Below, in pieces: positions 15,000-22,339 of a stretch of DNA of 64,000 nucleotides. Positions within the stretch are counted from its first letter, which is position 1, and every line of letters starts with the position of its first letter. Made by a program: the position numbers and the translations under genes. The notes beneath the pieces are model-generated. The model saw only the letters and a program-made list of their open reading frames with translations. It had not been told where the DNA came from and made no database searches. This stretch comes from Falsochrobactrum shanghaiense. Its GTDB lineage: Bacteria; Pseudomonadota; Alphaproteobacteria; Rhizobiales; Rhizobiaceae. Location of the stretch: positions 558,001-622,000 of the forward strand of contig NZ_QGDB01000003.1 of assembly GCF_003149535.1 (NCBI RefSeq). The letters are read 5' to 3'.

Positions 15000-16993
15000 T
15001 GGCAGACGATACCGAACGCTTGTTTGTGGCTCTTGAAGCGCGTGTCAATCAGTTTGAAAAGGAATGGAAACGCGCCGAGCGCACCGGCAGTCGCACATTC
15101 CAGCAACTGCGGCAAAACTCATCCCGCGCGACCCGGCAGATGGAGCAGGATGCGACACGATCCGCAAGCCGGGTCAATCAGGCATTCGCAACCATCGGCA
15201 CAAAGGTCGGAGGATACAGCAAGGCTTTTGCTGGTGGGGTGTGGGGCGGGATTGCAGCAGGCGGCTTGGCCGGTGTCACCGCCGCAGTTCGCGGTGTAGC
15301 GGCAAGCTTTGCCGAACTATCCTATGAAGCCAAGACCGCTGGCATCAATGTCGAGGACTTCCAACGCTGGCGCTATGTGGCCGATCAGAACAAAATCGGT
15401 ATCGATGCGATGATCGACGGCTTCAAGGAGCTGAACCTTCGCGCCGATGAATATATCCAGACCGGCAAAGGCTCTGCCGCTGAATCATTTCAGCGCCTCG
15501 GTATGTCGCCAGATGAGGTCAAGGAACGGATCAAAGACCCCAGCAAGTTCATGCTGGAATTGATTGATCGAACCCGCAGGCTCAAGGATACCGCTGCCGG
15601 TGTCCGCATCTTTGACGAACTTCTGGGCGGTTCTGGCGGCGAGCAGTTCGTGCGTCTGATTGAACAGGGCCGCGAAGGCATCACAGCAACGCTCAATGAA
15701 GCCGACAAGATGGGCGCTGTGATGGATGAAAACTTCATCAAGAAGGCCGAGGAAGTCGATAAGAAGTTCAACCAGATTGCCACTACCATCGGCTCGACGC
15801 TCAAAGCGGCCATCGTGGATGCTGTGACGGCGCTGCAAGGTTTTATCAGCCAGTGGAACGCGCTGAATGAAAAGAGCGTGTCTGGCATTAAAGCCGAGCT
15901 TGAAATTCTACGCCAAGGACGTGAGCGTCTGAATACCACCCAAGCCGCTGGCGGCATTCAAGATCGCATTGCTGGTATCTTTGGCAAGGATCGCGAAAGC
16001 CAGCTTGCGGCAATTATCGCCCGTGAAAAGCTCCTCAATGATGAGTTGGACCGCCGCAAGAATATCATCGTCACGACACCAGAGCAGCCACCTGTTGCGC
16101 CCTACATACCACCTGAAAAGCCCGGTAAAGGCGGCAGCAAGAAATCAGATGCTGAACGGGAGCGTGACAGAACGGCAAAGGCTGCGGAACGGGAGCGGCT
16201 GGCCGTTGAAAGTCTCATCGCAGAATTGCAGTTCGAAGCGTCTCTGGTCGGTAAAACTGCACTTGAGAAAGAGAAGATGATTGCGCTTCGCCAAGCTGGT
16301 GCGGCGGCAACTGCGAAGGAAAAGGAGCAGATTGAGGCCCTGATTGAAAGCACCTATCGCCAGAACGAGGCATGGGAAGCATCGCAGCAACGGTTGATGG
16401 ACATCAACAATAGTGCTCGCGAAGCCACCGGCAGCATCATTCAGGGAATGCTTAACGGCGAAAGCGCCTCCGACGCCCTTGCAAATGCTCTGGGCCGTGT
16501 CGCAGACCGCCTACTCGACGATGTTCTCGATGCTATATTCAAGGTAAATCAGGCTGGCAGCGGTGGGATTTTTGGTCAAATCCTTGGTTTATTCGGTGGC
16601 GGTGGATCACCTTTTGCATTCAGTGGGCAGCTTGCCGGTGCCTTCGCTGGTGGAGGGATCGGACTCTACGCAAGGGGCAGCACCTTCACCCCCGGAGGCA
16701 CGGCGCTTGTCGGCGAGCAAGGTCCGGAACTGGTTCACCTTCCGCGTGGATCACAGGTCACACCAAATCACATGCTGGGTAAAGAGGGGGCAGGAGGCCG
16801 GAGCCAGAACGTCAATGTTCAGTCTGATGTTCGCGTGTCTGTCGATAAGGACGGCAACCTTCAGGCGTATGTGGTCGCTCAATCCGCGCAGGCTGCACAG
16901 AAGACCGTCAATAAGTTTGCGGGCAGTCAGGATTTTAAGGCGCGAACTGTGATGGCCGTGCGTGATGCCAAGAAGCGAGGTATGCTGCGATGA
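14999..16993 (+). CDS. tail tape measure protein
   Basis: This is a 664-residue protein. A helical N-terminus (to about 60) is followed by a Gly/Ala-rich hydrophobic stretch around AFAGGVWGGIAAGGLAG. A long coiled-coil body (250-480) follows, with charged heptads, and near the end comes the common tape measure tail signature RGSTFTPGGTALVGEQGPEL followed by HLPRGSQVTPN. Such proteins set tail length. At 664 residues it implies a short tail (roughly 90-100 nm by the usual rule of about 0.15 nm per residue). The ATG at 14999 overlaps the terminase stop. Confidence 0.9.
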   Translation: MADDTERLFVALEARVNQFEKEWKRAERTGSRTFQQLRQNSSRATRQMEQDATRSASRVNQAFATIGTKVGGYSKAFAGGVWGGIAAGGLAGVTAAVRGVAASFAELSYEAKTAGINVEDFQRWRYVADQNKIGIDAMIDGFKELNLRADEYIQTGKGSAAESFQRLGMSPDEVKERIKDPSKFMLELIDRTRRLKDTAAGVRIFDELLGGSGGEQFVRLIEQGREGITATLNEADKMGAVMDENFIKKAEEVDKKFNQIATTIGSTLKAAIVDAVTALQGFISQWNALNEKSVSGIKAELEILRQGRERLNTTQAAGGIQDRIAGIFGKDRESQLAAIIAREKLLNDELDRRKNIIVTTPEQPPVAPYIPPEKPGKGGSKKSDAERERDRTAKAAERERLAVESLIAELQFEASLVGKTALEKEKMIALRQAGAAATAKEKEQIEALIESTYRQNEAWEASQQRLMDINNSAREATGSIIQGMLNGESASDALANALGRVADRLLDDVLDAIFKVNQAGSGGIFGQILGLFGGGGSPFAFSGQLAGAFAGGGIGLYARGSTFTPGGTALVGEQGPELVHLPRGSQVTPNHMLGKEGAGGRSQNVNVQSDVRVSVDKDGNLQAYVVAQSAQAAQKTVNKFAGSQDFKARTVMAVRDAKKRGMLR

Positions 16994-17352
16994 CCGCGAT
17001 CGACCGTATGGAAAAGGCAATGGTGTCAGCACTCAAACAGGCGCTGGCATCCCGTAAATCGGTTCTAGTGCCTCCCGGTGGCAATCTGCTTTGGGAATGG
17101 TTCATGGACCTGAATGCCGTGCGTACATGGCACATGAACGGCCCGAACCCGATCAGTTACGCCGATATTGTGTCTTATGGACAAATTAACCGCTGGAGCA
17201 TCCAGCCGCACCATGTAGCGATCCTGCGTGCCATGGATGCGGCCTATGTCGAGTACTTCTATTCACAGCGTGAAAACAAGTCCGAGGAAAATGTCAGTCG
17301 CCAGCCAACCGGGGAGCTTAGCGCTGACCTGTTTGATGCGGTGTTCGGATGA
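16990..17352 (+). CDS. phage protein downstream of tape measure, unknown
   Basis: This 120-residue protein is coupled by ATGA overlap to the tape measure gene. It contains LLWEWFMDLNAVRTWHMNG and SYGQINRWSIQPHHVAILRAMDAAY, which look like a helical fold with an aromatic-rich groove. In related prophages a protein of this kind follows the tail genes, but I know no function. In a complete phage, distal tail genes would be expected here. Confidence 0.5.
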   Translation: MTAIDRMEKAMVSALKQALASRKSVLVPPGGNLLWEWFMDLNAVRTWHMNGPNPISYADIVSYGQINRWSIQPHHVAILRAMDAAYVEYFYSQRENKSEENVSRQPTGELSADLFDAVFG

Positions 17353-18260
17353 GCAAGAAACGGCGTAAGCTTTCGGACTGGCATGCAAATTACGGCGTAA
17401 ATCCACGCAAGCAGCTCAAGCTGTATAGAGATGGACAGAAAGCGCGCCCGCTGCCGCTTGCACCTATTTACAAGGAAAAGGACAGGGCGAGCTTAATTGA
17501 CAGTGTGATGGATGTTCTCTCAGACTGGCGCTTATCTCCGTTTGAAAACGAAGGATCGGTTCGCGCTGGCGTTCGTGCTTCACTGTGCCTTAAAGGTCAT
17601 CGTTGGGATCGGTCTGATCTGGAAGCATCGCTGGTTGTCGCTGGCGGCTTTAAGAGGATGGAAGTCGAGCGCCCGTCATGGGAACAGGGGCAAAGGGAAT
17701 ACACAACCCCTATCGAGAACTGTGCGTGGTGCGGTGGCGAGCGTGATCCGGCTGTAGGGGGAAGGTTTTGCACAGTTGAATGTGGACGCGCTTTTGCCGT
17801 CGATAGACAAGCAAATGAGTTTCGCAGGGACACTCAAATCTATCGGAGCGCCACACGAGTGTTGCGACGGGCAAAAAACGACCGCCGTCAATGCCTGTGC
17901 TGCGGCAAGTCGTTTATGCACGATGGTGACAAGGACCCGCGCCAGTTTTGTTCACAAGCCTGCTACTTCAAATATCGGAAGACAGAAGAGTTCACCAAGT
18001 TCCCAAGTGTATGCCGGTTCTGCGATAAGCCGTTCATGGGCCGTCAGAGTGGTGCATTCTATTGCAGCAACTCATGTCAGCTTACAGCAAGCCGACTGCG
18101 CACGGGAAAGAACGTTCCGAAGCGTTTAACCCCGCCGATCTTCGACTATGTGCTTACCCATCCCGTGAACAACTGCCGAACAAGTTCGATAACCCCTCAG
18201 CGGTTTGACTGGATCGCGATCAATCAGGGCCTGCGGGTAACAATGGAGAGGGCGGCTTAA
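17349..18260 (+). CDS. protein with three tandem zinc-knuckle-like motifs
   Basis: I do not recognise this 303-residue protein. Residues 1-120 are basic and helical. Three Cys4 clusters follow: Cys125/128/141/145, Cys182/185/201/205 and Cys222/225/239/243. They share the pattern C-x2-C-x12 to 15-C-x3-C with an aromatic residue just before the third Cys (RFC, QFC, FYC). This looks like tandem treble-clef or MYM-like zinc fingers. Basic linkers (KYRKTEEF, SRLRTGKNVPKR) separate them from a C-terminal 50-residue tail. Nucleic-acid or protein binding is likely; a catalytic role cannot be seen. It overlaps the preceding gene by four bases and meets the HIRAN gene head-on at the stop codons. Confidence 0.6.
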   Translation: MSKKRRKLSDWHANYGVNPRKQLKLYRDGQKARPLPLAPIYKEKDRASLIDSVMDVLSDWRLSPFENEGSVRAGVRASLCLKGHRWDRSDLEASLVVAGGFKRMEVERPSWEQGQREYTTPIENCAWCGGERDPAVGGRFCTVECGRAFAVDRQANEFRRDTQIYRSATRVLRRAKNDRRQCLCCGKSFMHDGDKDPRQFCSQACYFKYRKTEEFTKFPSVCRFCDKPFMGRQSGAFYCSNSCQLTASRLRTGKNVPKRLTPPIFDYVLTHPVNNCRTSSITPQRFDWIAINQGLRVTMERAA

Positions 18261-18757
18261 TGATGCGCTTTAATGCGAGCTTTCATGCTGTGGCCGGGAG
18301 GTGCAAGGATAATCAGCTTGATCTCCATGTAGCTGTCCGAGCCCACATAAATTTCATACAGTTCCCCTGCTATTGGTATCTTCTTCGACAACAGGTCATG
18401 GTGTAGCTCCGCTGCCGTATTTCGATCCAGATAGCCGACATGCCATGATCTGCTTCCCACAAAGCCGTGCACCGCTATTGCATTCTGGTCATGGGCATTG
18501 TTACGATCCGGGGTGACAGTGACGCCGTATCGCTGTCCCGCATCGCTAGCGCTTTTGGCTGCTTGAGCAAATTCCAAGGCCGCTTGCTTTCGATGTGCCA
18601 CGCCCGCTGCCTTGATCATCATCGTTGTTTGGACCCACTTGCCCTCGGGCTTATGCCGATCCTTGGCAAATCGTCCGACCAGATGACCGGGCACATTGAC
18701 GCTCTGCGGGGAGGCGTCGACTCGCTTCCGCCCAAACAGCCAGCCCAATAACCCCAT
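18257..18757 (-). CDS. stand-alone HIRAN-domain protein (cargo gene)
   Basis: This is a 166-residue protein. A short N-terminal hydrophobic stretch (GLLGWLFGRK) precedes a HIRAN domain (about 42-155). Typical HIRAN landmarks are visible: VTPDRNNAHDQNAIAVHG followed by WHVGYLDRNTAAEL and a late strand. In eukaryotic HLTF and bacterial helicases this domain binds 3' ends or damaged DNA. Stand-alone copies occur in bacteria and phages. The gene reads opposite to the structural operon and overlaps the zinc-knuckle gene's stop by four bases, so it has its own promoter in 18758-18955. It is a good candidate for a lysogenic-conversion or anti-defence function, which is inference. Confidence 0.75.
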   Translation of the reverse strand: MGLLGWLFGRKRVDASPQSVNVPGHLVGRFAKDRHKPEGKWVQTTMMIKAAGVAHRKQAALEFAQAAKSASDAGQRYGVTVTPDRNNAHDQNAIAVHGFVGSRSWHVGYLDRNTAAELHHDLLSKKIPIAGELYEIYVGSDSYMEIKLIILAPPGHSMKARIKAHH

Positions 18758-18961
18758 ATCTCCCCCCCCTTGTTATCCACAAGCTGGCAAAGAGGACGCG
18801 AGTCGTCAATCCATGTCGCATGGCATGTTGCGTCTAGCTGCCGCGACTCAGTGTAACCCATTGAAATAAATGGAGAGCGACTGCAACACGATGCAACAAG
18901 GCTTTTGGGGTGATTGGGAATGAAGGCTTGGGCTAACCCCTTGAAAAGCCTTCTGAAAAAA
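18758..18961. promoter_or_regulatory. right-end control and attachment-arm region
   Basis: No gene is seen in these 204 bp. The stretch must hold the HIRAN promoter. It also carries three TGTTGC(A/G)-type repeats (18826-18834 direct, 18880-18888 and 18890-18898 inverted) that match a copy near the left end. It further carries a long imperfect inverted repeat (18898-18911 with 18936-18952). This arrangement resembles an att arm region bound by integrase and host factors. Confidence 0.4.
18898..18952. repeat. imperfect inverted repeat near right attachment site
   Basis: AAGGCTTTTGGGGT (18898-18911) pairs with ACCCCTTGAAAAGCCTT (18936-18952), with a three-base bulge. The hairpin is 10 bp from the end of tRNA-Pro. 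Read on the minus strand it could form a structure downstream of the tRNA transcript, but there is no clear run of T after it. Confidence 0.45.
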
Positions 18962-19007
18962 TGGTCGGAGCGAGAGGATTCGAACCTCCGACCCCCTGAT
19001 CCCAAAT
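18957..19007. repeat. right attachment repeat
   Basis: This is the second perfect copy of the 51-bp direct repeat. It covers the 3' half of tRNA-Pro (18962-19007) plus five bases beyond the CCA end. Together with 87-137 it defines the crossover segment of the element. Confidence 0.95.
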
Positions 19008-19038
19008 CAGGTGCGCTACCAGGCTGCGCTACGCTCCG
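18962..19038 (-). tRNA. tRNA-Pro (anticodon TGG)
   Basis: This 77-nucleotide gene folds as a complete tRNA. The acceptor stem is CGGAGCG with CGCTCCG and a discriminator A. The anticodon arm is CCTGA-TTTGGGA-TCAGG with anticodon TGG, the T-arm is GGAGG-TTCGAAT-CCTCT, and the CCA is encoded. It is the integration target of the element, and the surviving gene is complete. Its 5' half lies outside the element and its 3' half in the attachment repeat. Confidence 0.97.
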
Positions 19039-19177
19039 TCGCCCATTCGGACGCTGATTTCCCTAGAGAATTCGCCATGACAAAGCAAGAGCTATTTTCA
19101 ATCAAAAGCCAAATAATGGAACGAACGGAATAAACCCGACAGCACAAGCCGCCAAACTCGTCAAAGACCGCTCACAA

Positions 19178-19519
19178 TCATCCGCCTTGCAGGACCTTGA
19201 TCGTGTTCGGAGTCACCTGCCCTCGCGAAGCAGCGTTTACATCGGCATGGGTAAGCCGACCAGAAGCAATGCCTCGTGTGAGCCGGGTACAATAAACGCC
19301 GGGCATCGCCTTCACGGATGTATTTGCAACTTTCGCTATCGCCTGACGCGTTTTAAGAGGCTTGTTTCTGATCTTCTGCGTGCAATTCCTGATGAAATCG
19401 CTTCTTACGGCAGGACTTCCCTTCAAGGCTTGCTGGCCGGTGGCGTAAGTGGATGCGCTCACACCACAACCGGCTAAAAGGGCGGCGGCAATGATCGATG
19501 GAATAAGTATTCTCCCCAT
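19178..19519 (-). CDS. small lipoprotein
   Basis: This is a 113-residue protein with a signal peptide and lipobox LLAGC (Cys18), so it should be lipid-anchored. The mature part has three further cysteines and no recognised family. It is probably in the inner or outer membrane. It is a single gene beside tRNA-Pro, transcribed in the same direction as the tRNA. Proteins like this are common in the Brucellaceae, but I do not know a role. Confidence 0.7.
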   Translation of the reverse strand: MGRILIPSIIAAALLAGCGVSASTYATGQQALKGSPAVRSDFIRNCTQKIRNKPLKTRQAIAKVANTSVKAMPGVYCTRLTRGIASGRLTHADVNAASRGQVTPNTIKVLQGG

Positions 19520-19736
19520 GCTGTCCTCCTCGGGTGAGAAGACTGAAGTAACAAACCGGATCGGTCAACAAAAAAGCGGCGGGCTGCGAGCCTAAAGCCC
19601 ACGATAGAAATGCAACTATCGAATTTGTCCATGTCCAGGCAGACAACAAGCCGTTATCGGTGCTCCAAGGCTCGACGGAACCATATGCAATTTGCGGCGT
19701 TTCAATCTGGCAAACATGTTTCGGAGAGTTTCCAGT

Positions 19737-19883
19737 ATGAATCGAAATGGCCTTTATCTGATTGTCGGCGCTCTTATTGTCGTGGTCGCCGGCTTGGCGT
19801 TTTACGTATATCGGGAAGAGACAAAGCCCGCTGGCATCGAAATGAAAATCGGGGAAGATGGTATTTCCATTGAGGAAAATTAA
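19737..19883 (+). CDS. 48-residue membrane protein
   Basis: This very short protein has one strong transmembrane helix (LYLIVGALIVVVAGLAFYVY) near the N-terminus and an acidic C-terminal tail. Similar tiny proteins are usual in Brucella genomes. The ATG at 19737 follows a GGAGAG site; the in-frame ATG at 19692 lacks one. No function is known. Confidence 0.6.
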   Translation: MNRNGLYLIVGALIVVVAGLAFYVYREETKPAGIEMKIGEDGISIEEN

Positions 19884-19998
19884 CTTAAATCAAAGTTATA
19901 AACATATAAACCGATTTAGATTTCAAGCGCTTATGGATTGTGATTAAACTTTTTCCGCGCCTCTGTGTTATGGGACTATCAAGAAACGGAGGATCGAA

Positions 19999-20154
19999 AT
20001 GGCTATCCAGACTTCAGATGCGCTACACCGTCGTCATGAGCGTGAATGGGCTGAATTTCGAAATGCGGTCGAGCAAAACGAACTGAACCAGAAGCGGAAT
20101 GATCACGCTTCGGGAGAAACGGTTCTGGAAAGCAAGACTGCCGAGCAGGAATGA
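19999..20154 (+). CDS. 51-residue hydrophilic protein
   Basis: This small helical protein (segment HRRHEREWAEFRNAVEQNE) has no membrane segment or known domain. A strong CGGAGG site lies 6-7 bp before the ATG. A perfect terminator hairpin follows at 20173-20200, so it forms a complete small transcription unit. That supports the gene although it is short. Confidence 0.6.
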   Translation: MAIQTSDALHRRHEREWAEFRNAVEQNELNQKRNDHASGETVLESKTAEQE

Positions 20155-20172
20155 GCCAGTCAATCACTACCT

Positions 20173-20200
20173 AAAAAACGCCGCTTCCGCGGCGTTTTTT
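20173..20200 (+). terminator. intrinsic terminator
   Basis: AAAAAACGCCGC and GCGGCGTTTTTT pair across a TTCC loop, a perfect 12-bp hairpin ending in a T tract. It terminates the 51-residue gene and could also act on leftward transcripts. Confidence 0.9.
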
Positions 20201-20400
20201 ATTGCCATCGGAAGGGTAGTCCGTCGCATATTCGAAAAAATTGACTTGGGATTTCGATGGCAGCCGCTACCTTAGCGGCCTGACAATAGCCGTTTAAGCG
20301 CCTCCTAATCCGCTTATAAACAGCCAGCCATGCCGGTAACCAATTGCGAAGGAAGAACCGCTAGGCTCTTCCTGTCGCGATTCGGACAGGAACTGAACAA
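20201..20400. promoter_or_regulatory. leader of the SH3 gene with two adjacent hairpins
   Basis: This is 200 bp with no gene. Two hairpins stand next to each other just before the SH3 start: GGAAGA with TCTTCC (20351-20372) and CCTGTC with GACAGG (20371-20390). They end 10 bp before the ATG at 20401. They could affect initiation, but no known riboswitch is recognised. Confidence 0.35.
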
Positions 20401-21150
20401 ATGGCTGCAAAGAAACGAAGCTCCCGCACGCGCAAGCGCTCCACCAAGCGCAAGAGTGGATCGGGTTCAAGCGCGCCTTTGCTGGCGCTGGGTGTTATTT
20501 TAGGTCTTGGCGCTTTCAGCCTTTGGGCTACTGCGCAGCATAAAGACCCGCATGCCGCATTCACGGCCTTGTTCCAGCGCCCTGCCTCTCGTCCTGCTCC
20601 CCCGGCCCCGGTGAAGACCGAACAAAGGGCCGAAGCCAGAAAGGCTGTTGCGGAACGGAAAGCGCAGCCGAAGCAGGAGACGAAAGATTTTGCCAAAGCC
20701 GTTGGACCCGTTCCGCGTCCGGCTGCGGCGGTAGCGCCAGCCCGGCCGAAGCCGCCGGAACAAAGCGCTGTTCTCACAGCCAGGTTGCCCGCACCTCCGC
20801 GTGGCACCAATACACCTGCCCATTCGCCTTCCGTCATCTTTGCAAAAGTTAAGCTTACCATTCACAAAAATGCATGGGATAAATCGCCCGCCATCGGCAC
20901 GGTCGAAAAGGGCCGCGAGATGCGTTCCTACGGCAAGACAGGCCGCTGGCATCGTGTCGTGGTCCCTTCGACCAACATGATCGGCTGGGTGCATGAAAAT
21001 CAACTGGTCGGCGGACGCAGCAAACCGGACAGCGGGAGAACGATTACCGGATCGATTGCCAGGAAACCGCAGCCCGCGGCGCCGGTTCCTTTCCAATCGC
21101 AACACAAATCCCGCATCCAGCCGCCATTGGCGGTCGGCCCCAAAAATTAG
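20401..21150 (+). CDS. membrane-anchored SH3-domain protein
   Basis: This is a 249-residue protein. A strongly basic N-terminus (KKRSSRTRKRSTKRKSG) precedes one transmembrane helix (about 27-45). A long Ala/Pro/Lys linker follows, then a bacterial SH3 domain (SH3_3 type) with VKLTIHKNAWDKSPAIGTVE and the signature GRWHRVVVP...GWVHENQL at about 150-205. The C-terminus is Pro-rich. Such proteins probably bind peptidoglycan or its cross-bridges in the periplasm. The long linker lets the domain span the periplasm. It stands alone between small genes and is convergent with the alcohol dehydrogenase gene. Confidence 0.8.
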   Translation: MAAKKRSSRTRKRSTKRKSGSGSSAPLLALGVILGLGAFSLWATAQHKDPHAAFTALFQRPASRPAPPAPVKTEQRAEARKAVAERKAQPKQETKDFAKAVGPVPRPAAAVAPARPKPPEQSAVLTARLPAPPRGTNTPAHSPSVIFAKVKLTIHKNAWDKSPAIGTVEKGREMRSYGKTGRWHRVVVPSTNMIGWVHENQLVGGRSKPDSGRTITGSIARKPQPAAPVPFQSQHKSRIQPPLAVGPKN

Positions 21151-21165
21151 GAAATGCAGCACCGG

Positions 21166-22242
21166 TTACGGTGTTATTGCAACCTTGAGCACGCCGTCCC
21201 TCTGATTGGCGAAGAGGTCATAGGCCTCTTCAATCTGGTCGAGGCTGAAGCGATGGGTGACCAGCCCCGAAAGATCCGCCCTGCCCGTCGCCACCACTTC
21301 CTGCATCCTGCGCATACGTTCCTTGCCGCCCGGACAAAGGGTGGTGAGAATCGATTTATCGCCAAGTCCCGCGGAGAAGGCGTCGAGCGGGATTTTAAGG
21401 TCGGTCGAATAAACGCCAAGACTGGAAAGCACCCCGCCGGGACGAAGAACCCGCAGCGCCGCCTCGAAGGTCGATTGCGTGCCGAGCGCTTCAATGGCCA
21501 CATCGACGCCACGTCCGTCCGTGATGCGCATGATCGCTTCCACCGGGTCTTCCTGTTTGAAGTCTACGACGACATCCGCGCCCATGCGCCTGGCCATTTC
21601 CAGACGGGCGGGAACCGTATCGACCGCGATGATGCGGGTGGCGCCCATCAGCCGCGCGCCAGCCGTGGCGCATAATCCGATCGGCCCTTGCGCAAAAACC
21701 GCCACCGTATCCCCGATCCTGATTTTTCCGGTTTCCGCACCGGAAAATCCCGTCGACATGATGTCGGGGCACATCAATACCTGTTCGTCAGTCACATCGT
21801 CATGGATCGGCGCGAGATTGGCCATCGCGTCGGGAATGCGCACATATTCCGCCTGACAGCCATCGATGGTGTTGCCGAGCCGCCAGCCGCCCATGGCCTT
21901 CCAGCCATGTTTGGTGCCGGCTCCATCCTGCGCCCCGCATCCGCACAGGCATGCATGGCTCCAGCCGGACGGCGTGATCGCGCCGGCAATGACGCGCTGC
22001 CCTTCCTCAAAGCCGGTTACGCCGGAACCAAGCTTTTCAATGATGCCGACCGGTTCGTGGCCGATGGTGAGGCCTTTTTCGACCGGATATTCTCCCTTGA
22101 GAATATGAATATCGGTTCCGCAAATTGTCGTGGTCGTTATTCTGACGAGAGCATCAAGCGGACCGATTTCGGGAACAGGTTTTTCATCCAGAACGATCCG
22201 GCCTTTTTCAGCAAAGATCGCCGCCTTCATTTTCTGAGCCAT
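21166..22242 (-). CDS. zinc-dependent alcohol dehydrogenase
   Basis: This is a 358-residue medium-chain dehydrogenase. Catalytic zinc ligands are visible: Cys41 in ICGTDIHIL and His62-Glu63 in TIGHEPVG. The cofactor fold follows, with FAQGPIGLCATAGARLMGA. The usual structural-zinc lobe is atypical (HACLCGCGAQDG), as in one Brucella/Rhizobium subfamily. The ATG at 22242 was chosen because a GAGGAGA site precedes it; a longer opening exists. It stands last in a leftward group with an epimerase, HdaA and a permease. The real substrate is unknown; short primary or secondary alcohols are a guess. Confidence 0.85.
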   Translation of the reverse strand: MAQKMKAAIFAEKGRIVLDEKPVPEIGPLDALVRITTTTICGTDIHILKGEYPVEKGLTIGHEPVGIIEKLGSGVTGFEEGQRVIAGAITPSGWSHACLCGCGAQDGAGTKHGWKAMGGWRLGNTIDGCQAEYVRIPDAMANLAPIHDDVTDEQVLMCPDIMSTGFSGAETGKIRIGDTVAVFAQGPIGLCATAGARLMGATRIIAVDTVPARLEMARRMGADVVVDFKQEDPVEAIMRITDGRGVDVAIEALGTQSTFEAALRVLRPGGVLSSLGVYSTDLKIPLDAFSAGLGDKSILTTLCPGGKERMRRMQEVVATGRADLSGLVTHRFSLDQIEEAYDLFANQRDGVLKVAITP

Positions 22243-22339
22243 TTCAATCTCCTCAAAACACAGGCACGGGCTGTCAACGAAATGAGTTTGGAGCATTTTG
22301 CGACCGGGGTACAGTCCAAATAAATGTGGAGGCAGCGCC

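Larger units (their letters stand above)
87..19007. mobile_element. integrated prophage or phage-satellite-like element in tRNA-Pro
   Basis: The element is bounded by a perfect 51-bp direct repeat (87-137 and 18957-19007) that duplicates the 3' half of tRNA-Pro. The distance between repeat starts is 18,870 bp. It encodes a tyrosine integrase, an Arc-type and an excisionase-like regulator, a run of tiny early genes, HK97-type head, connector and tail genes, both terminase subunits and a tape measure protein. It ends with two cargo genes, one triple zinc-knuckle and one HIRAN. I cannot find a replication initiator, holin, endolysin, distal tail, tail-tip or fibre genes. Known complete siphophages of this type usually exceed 30 kb, so this one is either defective or helper-dependent. 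The integrase lies at the end carrying the partial tRNA copy, away from the intact tRNA gene. Boundaries are certain to within the repeat; the satellite interpretation is inference. Confidence 0.93.

Noticed and set aside
6344..16993. A gene transfer agent
   Set aside because: The order portal, small gene, protease, capsid recalls GTAs, but integrase, attachment repeats and a switch region show a mobile element, and GTA tail and NlpC genes are missing.
87..19007. A straightforward capsid-forming satellite (cf-PICI)
   Set aside because: Those lack tail genes; this element has tail tube-like genes and a tape measure, so I only note the resemblance.
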